From NCBI GenBank assembly GCA_900756605.1, contig CAAEKX010000069.1, forward strand, positions 1-6,492: 6,492 nt of DNA, in the 5' to 3' direction. The stretch comes from Coriobacteriia bacterium (lineage in GTDB: Bacteria > Actinomycetota > Coriobacteriia > Coriobacteriales > QAMH01). This document shows, in pieces, positions 1-5,716 of the stretch. Under the pieces are notes generated by a model. The model saw nothing but the letters and a program-made list of their open reading frames with translations, was not told the DNA's origin and searched no databases. Numbering within the stretch: position 1 is the first letter of the stretch; each line of letters begins with the position of its first letter. A program made the position numbers and the translations under genes.

Positions 1-741
1 ATGCCGTGGCATCCCAAGCCGCGCGTCGTCGTGTGCGTTCCCAGCGGCGTCACTTCCGTCGAGAAGCGCGCCGTCTTCGAGGCGACCATCACGGCTGGCG
101 CACGCCAGGCCTTCCTCATCGAGGAGCCCATGGCCGCCGCCATCGGTGCGGGCCTGCCCGTCGACAGTCCGACTGGTTCTATGGTCGTCGACATCGGTGG
201 TGGCACGACCGAGGTCGCCGTCATCAGCATGGGTGGCATCGTCAACGCGACGTCCATCCGTATCGCGGGCGATGCGTTTGACGCGGCTGTCGTGCAGTAC
301 GCCAAGACCCACTACAACATTGCCATCGGTGAGCGCACGGCAGAGGAAATCAAAATCACCATCGGCTCGGCGGCACCGCTTGTCGAGGAAGTCGATGTTG
401 AGGTGCGCGGTCGTGACCTTTTGTCGGGTCTGCCGCGAACCGTGCGAATTGAAAGCGAAGATGTGCGAGAGGCTCTCGAGGAGCCCATTGCCAAGATGAT
501 TCAGGCGGTCAAGGACACGCTTGACGAGACACCACCCGATCTGGCGAGCGACCTCATGGAATACGGCATCACGCTCACGGGCGGCGGCGGCATGCTGCGC
601 GGCCTCGACGAGCGCTTACGCGCCGAGATCGGTGTTCCCGTGCACGTATCGGAGACGGCTCTCATCAACGTTGTCGAGGGCTGCGCCATGGTTCTTGAGG
701 CACCTGATTTTCTCTCGCAATCATACATGCAGCAGAGGTAA
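1..741 (+). CDS. mreB: MreB rod-shape actin homologue, 5'-truncated by the window edge
   Basis: Actin-like ATPase that polymerises on the cytoplasmic face of the membrane and directs lateral-wall synthesis. The 246 visible residues match the C-terminal three quarters of MreB, a family of about 330-350 residues. Visible motifs are PRVVVCVPSGVT (residues 8-19), the hinge segment EEPMAAAIGAG (41-51), the phosphate-2 loop DIGGGTTE (64-71), the nucleotide-contacting ERTAEEIK segment (111-118) and the adenosine loop TGGGGMLRG (193-201). The phosphate-1 loop (DxGTANT type) and roughly the first 95-100 residues are missing because the window starts inside the gene. The ATG at position 1 is an internal methionine codon in well-conserved sequence, not the start. 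The gene ends in TAA 6 nt before mreC, and its last codons carry the mreC ribosome binding site. MreB identity is near certain; an Mbl or MreBH paralogue cannot be excluded, but the mreC neighbour favours MreB. Confidence 0.95.
   Translation: MPWHPKPRVVVCVPSGVTSVEKRAVFEATITAGARQAFLIEEPMAAAIGAGLPVDSPTGSMVVDIGGGTTEVAVISMGGIVNATSIRIAGDAFDAAVVQYAKTHYNIAIGERTAEEIKITIGSAAPLVEEVDVEVRGRDLLSGLPRTVRIESEDVREALEEPIAKMIQAVKDTLDETPPDLASDLMEYGITLTGGGGMLRGLDERLRAEIGVPVHVSETALINVVEGCAMVLEAPDFLSQSYMQQR
734..739 (+). promoter_or_regulatory. Ribosome binding site of mreC
   Basis: AGAGGT lies 8 nt before the ATG at 748, inside the last codons of mreB. It supports that start for MreC and suggests translational coupling of the two genes. 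Confidence 0.7.
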
Positions 742-747
742 CGCTTC

Positions 748-1860
748 ATGCCTGGACTCTCGTTTAGCAACCAGAGTCAGAACAGACGCTCGGGTCTTTG
801 GTTGATTCCGATTGTTCTGATTGTCATATCTGTCATGCTCATCACGCTGTGCGTGCGCTTTGGGAACTCGGGCCCCTTCGCGGTCGCGCGTGGCGTCGTG
901 CAGACCGTGACCCAGCCCATCGCGCAGGTCTGCTCCGTCGTCTCGACGCCCTTCGCAAACGTCGGTGCCGTCGATGTCGATGAAGAGGTCGCGCGCCTCC
1001 AGGAGGAGAACAGCCAGCTGCGCACGCTCGTGGCGGAGCTCGAGGAATACCGCCAGCAAGACCAGCGGCTTACCGCAATGCTGCAGTTCTCCGACATATA
1101 CGGCTTGGAAACCCTGAGCGCGGAGGTCATCTCCATGACCTCTGGTTGGGACCGCACTGCGACCATCAACAAGGGGTCGCGTGATGGCGTGCGCGTCGGC
1201 ATGGGTGTCATGAGCACCTGTGGCCTCTACGGGCAGGTCGAATCCGTGACCGAAGCCGCGAGCGTCGTGCGTCTCATCAATGACCCGAATTCGTCCGTGG
1301 CGGTCATGGTTCAGAACTCGCGTGCGCATGGCATCATGCACGGCTCCTACGACGGTACGCTCACGCTCGAGTACGTGCCAATCGATGCGACCGTGGGCGA
1401 GGGCGATATCGTCATCGCATCGGGAAGCGGCGGAACCTATCCGCGCGGCATCGTCGTTGGCACCGTGCGCGCCATCGAGACAGACTCGTCCAAGCTCTAT
1501 CACCGCATCACCGTCGACCCGCTCTTCAACATCGAATCCTGCGAGGAGGTGCTCGTCTTGACCGGCAACGAGACCGAGACCGAGCGCATCCTGAACGAGG
1601 AGCTCCTGCAGCTCATCATCGATTCGGCCAACTCGGTGAACGCCTCTTCCGCGAGGGTCGGAGCCGTCGCCAAGGCGCTGCTCAACGAGGCGAACGAGGC
1701 ATATCGCGCCGCCGAGGCCAAGCGCAAGGCAGAAGAGCAGGCAGCGCGCGAGAGGCAGGCGGCCGAAGGGGGCCAGACGGGTTCCGGCAGCTCCGGCTCG
1801 GGTTCGGGCTCGGAAGGCGAGACCGGCACAGGCTCAAGTGGGGGTGGTGCCGGTGAGTAA
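748..1860 (+). CDS. mreC: MreC, membrane-anchored elongasome scaffold with long C-terminal tail
   Basis: Bitopic protein whose extracytoplasmic part binds PBP2 and, with MreD, links MreB filaments to wall synthesis. It has a short cytoplasmic N-terminus with a basic NRR, one membrane helix at about residues 17-37, and a coiled coil at about 76-114 (DEEVARLQEENSQLRTLVAE) used for dimerisation in the family. The MreC beta domains span about 120-273, with typical wording such as INKGSRDGVRVGMGV, VRLINDPNSSVAVMV and YPRGIVVGTV. After about residue 273, where many MreC proteins end, this one continues for nearly 100 residues: a predicted helical Ala/Glu/Arg/Lys-rich stretch to about 340, then a 30-residue Gly/Ser tail. 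At 370 residues it is longer than the commonly seen 270-330. The ATG at 748 is supported by AGAGGT 8 nt upstream. The 3' end overlaps mreD. Identity is secure; the tail's role is unknown. Confidence 0.95.
   Translation: MPGLSFSNQSQNRRSGLWLIPIVLIVISVMLITLCVRFGNSGPFAVARGVVQTVTQPIAQVCSVVSTPFANVGAVDVDEEVARLQEENSQLRTLVAELEEYRQQDQRLTAMLQFSDIYGLETLSAEVISMTSGWDRTATINKGSRDGVRVGMGVMSTCGLYGQVESVTEAASVVRLINDPNSSVAVMVQNSRAHGIMHGSYDGTLTLEYVPIDATVGEGDIVIASGSGGTYPRGIVVGTVRAIETDSSKLYHRITVDPLFNIESCEEVLVLTGNETETERILNEELLQLIIDSANSVNASSARVGAVAKALLNEANEAYRAAEAKRKAEEQAARERQAAEGGQTGSGSSGSGSGSEGETGTGSSGGGAGE
1768..1857 (+). repeat. Low-complexity Gly/Ser-coding tract at the mreC 3' end
   Basis: Imperfect tandem GGC/GGT and TCG/TCC codons (for example GGCTCGGGTTCGGGCTCGG) encode a 30-residue tail of Gly, Ser, Glu and Thr, residues 341-370 of MreC. 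Such tracts can change length by slippage. The last part contains the GGGGGTG that seems to serve as the mreD ribosome binding site. Confidence 0.75.
1840..1846 (+). promoter_or_regulatory. Probable ribosome binding site of mreD within mreC
   Basis: GGGGGTG can pair with the 16S anti-Shine-Dalgarno over its full length if one G:U wobble is allowed (the usual sequence is GGAGGTG). It ends 6 nt before the GTG at 1853, an ideal spacing. The upstream in-frame GTG codons at 1838, 1844 and 1847 overlap this element or lack a site of their own, so it points to 1853 as the start. Confidence 0.6.
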
Positions 1861-2419
1861 GCAGACGGTCTACCTCATCACCATCGTCTTGTGCATTCTG
1901 TTGCAAGCGGGTATCGCTCCTGCCATTGCCATCATGGGATGCAAGCCCAACTTCTTGCTCATCCCCGTGCTCCTCATCAGCATGCGTTCGGGGACGGCCG
2001 CCGGAAGCATCGCGGGCTTCTCCCTCGGTTTGCTCTACGACCTCATGGGCAGCGGCACCATTGGCTGCATGGCCCTCGTGCTCACGCTCATCGCCTTCAT
2101 CGTGGGTGTTGCAGGCGAGAGCATGGACTTGCTCACGCCCATCGTGACCATCGGCGTCGCCGTCTTCTCGTCGCTTTTGCTCGAGATCGGTTACGGCATC
2201 GCGGCCATTCTCACGTCTTCGGAGGGTGGTGGCGTCATGTCGACGATGCTGAGCTATTCGCTTCCCTCGGCCCTGTACACGGCCGTGTTCGCGGTCATCG
2301 CTCTCGTCACCATTGGCCTGGTAATCGCCGACGACAGTGCGGGCATGCCCACGCGTCTGGGCGAGCACCGCGACGGGAACAAGCGCGCGATGTCCCACAT
2401 GAAGTCACGTCTCAAGTAG
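1853..2419 (+). CDS. mreD: MreD, integral-membrane rod-shape protein
   Basis: Small polytopic membrane protein that partners MreC in the elongasome. From GTG 1853 the product is 188 residues (MSKQTVYLI...), close to the 160-190 usual for the family. It is strongly hydrophobic, with about five or six membrane segments: from SKQTVYLITIVLCILLQAGI onward, FLLIPVLLISM, a Gly/Ala-rich helix GSIAGFSLGLLYDLMGSG, then three more before a basic hydrophilic C-terminus (RLGEHRDGNKRAMSHMKSRLK region). The segment GFSLGLLYDLMGSGTIG corresponds to the conserved MreD pattern G(F)xxGLxxDL. Three in-frame GTG codons upstream (1838, 1844, 1847) would add 2-5 residues. I prefer 1853 because of the ribosome binding site at 1840-1846 and the GTGAGTAA overlap with the mreC stop, typical of coupled translation. 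MreD diverges quickly in sequence, so the call rests on topology, that motif and position. Confidence 0.88.
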   Translation: MSKQTVYLITIVLCILLQAGIAPAIAIMGCKPNFLLIPVLLISMRSGTAAGSIAGFSLGLLYDLMGSGTIGCMALVLTLIAFIVGVAGESMDLLTPIVTIGVAVFSSLLLEIGYGIAAILTSSEGGGVMSTMLSYSLPSALYTAVFAVIALVTIGLVIADDSAGMPTRLGEHRDGNKRAMSHMKSRLK

Positions 2420-2428
2420 GGAGATGAG
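2419..2428 (+). promoter_or_regulatory. Ribosome binding site of mrdA
   Basis: GGGAGATGAG begins at the last base of the mreD stop codon; its GGGAG core lies 8 nt before the ATG at 2432. The internal ATG at 2570 has only weak purine content upstream. The site therefore favours the long form of PBP2 with the extra N-terminal membrane segment. Confidence 0.65.
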
Positions 2429-2431
2429 TGC

Positions 2432-4471
2432 ATGACAGCGGCAATTTTTGCAGCAATCAGCGTTCTCCTCATAGTCGTGGCCATTGCCATCATCGTTATC
2501 GTCATCCGCTCGGGACGGCGCAGGCCAACGCGTATCCCCATCGACACGCGCAACGCATCCGAGCTTGCCATGAGCACCGAAGCCCATGGTGGCCCAGGTG
2601 GTGACAGTCAGGGCCCGACGCGTCGCCGCTTCTTTGGCTTCGTGGCCGTCATCGCCGCTTGTATCGGCGCGCTCATCGTCAAGCTCTGGTCGATGCAGGT
2701 CATCTCCGGTGCCGAGTACACGGCGAAGGCCGAGGGCAATCGCATCAACGAGTACACGACCATTGCGCCGCGCGGTCGCATCTTCGATCGCAATGGCGTC
2801 GAGCTCGTTGGCAATCGCTCGACCTTTGCGGTTCTGGCGAGCGCCGACGTGCAAAACGACAAGCTTGTGATACAGCGCCTCTCCGACGTGCTTGGCATTC
2901 CACGCGAGACCATTGCATCGCTTGCCGCCTCGCAGACGCAGGGTGCGCAGGCCGACCGCCTCATCGCGCTCGACGTCGATGACCGCGCCGTCGCCTATAT
3001 CTCCGAGCATCCCAACGCGTTTCCCGGCGTGCGTATCGAGAGCCGCACCGTGCGCACGTACCCGAATGACGATCTGGCGGCACACGTGCTCGGCTATACG
3101 GGCACCATCTCCCAGGAGGAACTCAAGCGCGAGGTCAATGGTCTGACGTACGAGTCGGGCGACATCGTCGGCAAGGATGGCGTCGAGCAGGCCTTCGAGT
3201 CCTACCTGCAGGGCGATCGCGGCATCAAGCGCGTTGAGGTCAATGCGGCTGGCGAGGTCGTGAACGCCGTTGATTCGGTCGAACCCGTGCAAGGCAATGA
3301 CATCCGCATCACCATTGACGCGAACGTGCAGAAGGTTGCCGAGGAGGCTCTGCGTCGCGCCTTTGCCGACGCGGCCGTGTCGGGCAACGACAGCGCCCGC
3401 TCCGGTGCCATCGTCTGCATGAACTGCAACACCGGCGAGGTCATCGCCATGGCTTCGGCTCCATCGTATAGCCCGAGCCAGTTCATCGGAGGCATATCGT
3501 CGGATGTCTGGGAGGAGATGACGAGCGAAGACTCGGCCTATCCGCTCTCGAATCGTTGCATCGCCGGCCTGTATCCGGCTGCCTCCACGTTCAAGGGCTT
3601 CACGGGCCTGGCGGGCCTGGAATACGGCTTCGTCACCGACAGCTCGGTGTGGGAGTGCGAGGGCACCTGGACGGGATTCGGCGAGGAGTGGCCCCAGAAG
3701 TGCTGGAAGACGAGCGGTCATGGATCAATCGGCTTCCACAAGGGCATCGTCGAGAGCTGTGACGTCGTCTTCTACGAGATCGCCAAGAACTTCTACCAGT
3801 ACAGCGAGAACGAGACGGCATTGCAGGACTATCTCAAGAGCTGGGGGTTTGGTTCCAAGACGGGCATCGAGCTTTCGGGTGAATCCGAGGGCCGCGTGCC
3901 CACGCCCGAATGGAAGAAGAAGTTCAACCGTGATGCACCTGAGAGCCAGGCATGGCTGCCGGGCGACCTCTCGAACCTCATCATCGGCCAGGGCGACCTG
4001 CTCGTGACGCCGCTGCAGATTTGCTGCGGTTATGCGGGGCTTGCCACCGGCCGCGTGCCCAAGCCCGTGCTGCTGCACTCCGTCATATCCACGGACGGAA
4101 CCATGACGGCAGTCGATGGCGCACGCTATCAGGGAAGCATCATCCAGCCCGAGTTTGACCAGAAGAACATCGACATCATGCGCAGCGGCTTCCGCGGCGT
4201 CGTCGAGAACGGATCTGTTTCTCGCGTTTTCGAGGATATGGGAATCGCCACCTCCGGCAAGACGGGCACCGGCGAGGTCGCCGGCAAGGACGACTACGGC
4301 TGGTACGTTGGCTACGGCCCGACCGATGCACCCGAGTACGTGTGCGTCTGCTGCATCGAGGAGGGCGGATCGGGTGCCACGTGCGCCGCGCCTGCGGTGC
4401 GCTCGGTGCTTGCGGCTGCCTTCGGCCTGTCCGCAGAGCACGTTTCCGGCTCCGCTACAGAGGAGCGCTGA
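2432..4471 (+). CDS. mrdA: Penicillin-binding protein 2, class B transpeptidase of the elongasome
   Basis: Monofunctional D,D-transpeptidase that crosslinks the glycan strands made by RodA; 679 residues, within or slightly above family range. The PBP2 pedestal begins with PRGRIFDRNG (113-122). The catalytic domain has the nucleophile motif S385-T-F-K388, the second motif S442-C-D444 and K610-T-G612, with GHG (429-431) before SCD as in other PBP2 proteins; the SCD form and location beside rodA separate it from FtsI/PBP3. Two features are odd. First, there are two hydrophobic segments, at about 3-25 and 67-87, separated by a basic loop (RSGRRRPTR and TRRR), where the family normally has one. 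Second, about a dozen cysteines lie in the exported part, and AA replaces the usual PG before STFK. ATG 2432 follows a good ribosome binding site; an alternative start at 2570 (Met47) would give a conventional single-anchor protein of 633 residues. Confidence 0.95.
   Translation: MTAAIFAAISVLLIVVAIAIIVIVIRSGRRRPTRIPIDTRNASELAMSTEAHGGPGGDSQGPTRRRFFGFVAVIAACIGALIVKLWSMQVISGAEYTAKAEGNRINEYTTIAPRGRIFDRNGVELVGNRSTFAVLASADVQNDKLVIQRLSDVLGIPRETIASLAASQTQGAQADRLIALDVDDRAVAYISEHPNAFPGVRIESRTVRTYPNDDLAAHVLGYTGTISQEELKREVNGLTYESGDIVGKDGVEQAFESYLQGDRGIKRVEVNAAGEVVNAVDSVEPVQGNDIRITIDANVQKVAEEALRRAFADAAVSGNDSARSGAIVCMNCNTGEVIAMASAPSYSPSQFIGGISSDVWEEMTSEDSAYPLSNRCIAGLYPAASTFKGFTGLAGLEYGFVTDSSVWECEGTWTGFGEEWPQKCWKTSGHGSIGFHKGIVESCDVVFYEIAKNFYQYSENETALQDYLKSWGFGSKTGIELSGESEGRVPTPEWKKKFNRDAPESQAWLPGDLSNLIIGQGDLLVTPLQICCGYAGLATGRVPKPVLLHSVISTDGTMTAVDGARYQGSIIQPEFDQKNIDIMRSGFRGVVENGSVSRVFEDMGIATSGKTGTGEVAGKDDYGWYVGYGPTDAPEYVCVCCIEEGGSGATCAAPAVRSVLAAAFGLSAEHVSGSATEER
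4459..4465 (+). promoter_or_regulatory. Ribosome binding site of rodA within mrdA
   Basis: AGAGGAG in the last codons of mrdA is the only purine-rich match upstream of the ATG at 4479. The spacing of 13 nt is longer than optimal, so initiation may depend on coupling to mrdA, whose stop lies 7 nt before the ATG. Confidence 0.55.
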
Positions 4472-4478
4472 TACGGAT

Positions 4479-5693
4479 ATGCCGTCGTTCTCATTCGGAA
4501 AGTCCCCCAAGGTTCACGCGCGCACTGCTTCGTCTGCCAATCTTTCCCGTTCGGGCGAAAAGCGCTCGTTCTCGATTCCGGCCAATATCATCCTGCTCGT
4601 CATCATCGCGCTCATCCTGTGCTGCGGCCTCATCACGCTCTATGCGGTGACGAGGACCGAAACCGAGTATTCGATCACGCGCCAGCTTGTCGGCGTGGCG
4701 ATTGGCATCGTCATCATGGTGGCCGTTTGGTTCTTCGACTATCGGCGCCTGGCCAACCTCATCGTTCCCCTCATCGTGCTCGACGCGATCCTCATCTTGT
4801 TGCCGATGGTTCCCGGTCTTGGCCATGAGGTGAACGGCGCGACGTCGTGGATCAGGATCGGTTCGCTCACCTTTCAGCCATCCGAGCTTGCCAAGCCGGT
4901 GACTATCCTCGCAATCGGTGCGGCTACCGCGCAGTATCAGGGTTCGATTGTCCGGGGCGCTGACTTCCTGAAGCTGCTCGGCATTTTGCTCATACCCTTC
5001 GTTCTGCTCATGCGCGAGGATTTGGGTACGGCCCTCGTCATTCTCATCGTCGGCTTCTGCATCCTGCTCATTGGCGGTGTGGCACGACGGTGGCTCATCA
5101 TCTCGGTCGCCACGGCCGTAGTGGGCGTTGCGGCCCTGCTCGGGATCAATGGCGTCGTGAATGACTGGACGGGTGGCGATGTGCAGCTCATCAGGCAGTA
5201 CCAGATGAGTCGCCTGCTCGTCTTCATCGACCCGGATAATCCCGAATACGCAGACGATGCCTACAACCTCAACCAGGCCAAGATCGCCGTTGGAAGCGGC
5301 GAGCTCGTCGGCAAGGGCTGGGGTAACGCGACGCAGTCCTCGGGCGGCTTCTTGCCCGAGTCCGCGACTGACTTCATCTTCTGCGTCTACGCCGAGCAGT
5401 TTGGCTTCGTGGGGGCGTTCATATTGCTTGTGTTGTACCTGGCGCTGCTCTTGACGGCGCTAGGTATCGGGCTTTCGTCGTCGGATTTGTTCGGCTCGCT
5501 CATCGCAGCTGGTATCATGGCGATGTGGTTGTTCCAGATTGTCGAGAACATAGGCATGGACTTGGGCCTCATGCCCATTACGGGCATCCCGTTGCCGTTC
5601 ATGAGCTACGGTTCCTCGTTCATGTTCACCAACTTCATTTGCGTCGGCTTGCTCTTGTCGGTCTGGTCAAGACGCAATGACGCTCTGGGCTAG
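4479..5693 (+). CDS. rodA: RodA, SEDS-family peptidoglycan glycosyltransferase
   Basis: Polytopic membrane enzyme that polymerises lipid II into glycan strands in complex with PBP2; 404 residues with about ten membrane helices, normal for RodA. The key signatures are present: NGATSWIRIG (119-128), FQPSELAKP (132-140, with Glu136), LMREDLGTALVIL, the NQAKIAVGSGELVGKG loop, the catalytic-type aspartate in ESATDFIF (Asp298), and GIPLPFMSYG (369-378). The last motif continues SSF where many SEDS proteins have GSS. About 32 mostly hydrophilic, basic, Ser-rich residues precede the first helix. The reading frame is open further upstream inside mrdA, but that stretch looks like out-of-frame sequence rich in Arg/Ser, so ATG 4479 is taken as the start. 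FtsW is the main alternative; adjacency to mrdA and mreBCD strongly favours RodA. Confidence 0.95.
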   Translation: MPSFSFGKSPKVHARTASSANLSRSGEKRSFSIPANIILLVIIALILCCGLITLYAVTRTETEYSITRQLVGVAIGIVIMVAVWFFDYRRLANLIVPLIVLDAILILLPMVPGLGHEVNGATSWIRIGSLTFQPSELAKPVTILAIGAATAQYQGSIVRGADFLKLLGILLIPFVLLMREDLGTALVILIVGFCILLIGGVARRWLIISVATAVVGVAALLGINGVVNDWTGGDVQLIRQYQMSRLLVFIDPDNPEYADDAYNLNQAKIAVGSGELVGKGWGNATQSSGGFLPESATDFIFCVYAEQFGFVGAFILLVLYLALLLTALGIGLSSSDLFGSLIAAGIMAMWLFQIVENIGMDLGLMPITGIPLPFMSYGSSFMFTNFICVGLLLSVWSRRNDALG

Positions 5694-5704
5694 GAAGAGA
5701 AAGG
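5694..5704 (+). promoter_or_regulatory. Probable ribosome binding site of the DUF697-like gene
   Basis: The purine run GAAGAGAAAGG directly follows the rodA stop and ends 12 nt before the ATG at 5717. The match is only moderate and the spacing long. The 23-nt gap shows no terminator, so the gene is probably co-transcribed with rodA. Confidence 0.45.
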
Positions 5705-5716
5705 TTCGGATACGTT

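Noticed and set aside
1..3. ATG at position 1 as the true start of mreB
   Set aside because: It sits in conserved mid-domain sequence just before PRVVVCVPSG, and the product would lack the first nucleotide-binding loop. The gene is cut by the window edge.
616..618. Rare TTA leucine codon in mreB as a possible regulatory codon (bldA-like)
   Set aside because: Control by TTA codons is known for Streptomyces. One such codon in a roughly 60% GC genome of a different lineage is not evidence of control.
721..1503. Antisense open frame (260 codons) over mreC
   Set aside because: Composition is typical of a reverse-strand shadow, and mreC on the plus strand is well supported.
1838..1852. GTG codons at 1838, 1844 and 1847 as the mreD start
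   Set aside because: They have no ribosome binding site of their own and overlap the G-rich element that is well placed for 1853. They cannot be excluded completely.
1682..2398. Antisense open frame over the mreC end and mreD
   Set aside because: Rich in Asp/Gly/His/Arg with no family resemblance; it is opposite the real membrane-protein gene.
2405..3721. Long antisense open frame (438 codons) over mrdA
   Set aside because: The protein is His/Arg/Asp-rich with no recognisable family and lies opposite a clearly conserved gene. Long antisense frames are expected from GC-biased codon use.
4116..4478. Upstream extension of rodA inside mrdA
   Set aside because: The frame is open, but the residues are Arg/Ser/Ala-rich shadow sequence unlike any RodA. 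The ATG at 4479 gives a normal-length protein.
3725..4510. Antisense open frame over the mrdA 3' half and rodA start
   Set aside because: No recognisable domain, and it is opposite the conserved transpeptidase motifs of mrdA.
5694..5716. Gap after rodA as a terminator or promoter
   Set aside because: At 23 nt with no GC-rich hairpin or T-run and no convincing -35/-10 pair, it looks like a ribosome binding site region only.
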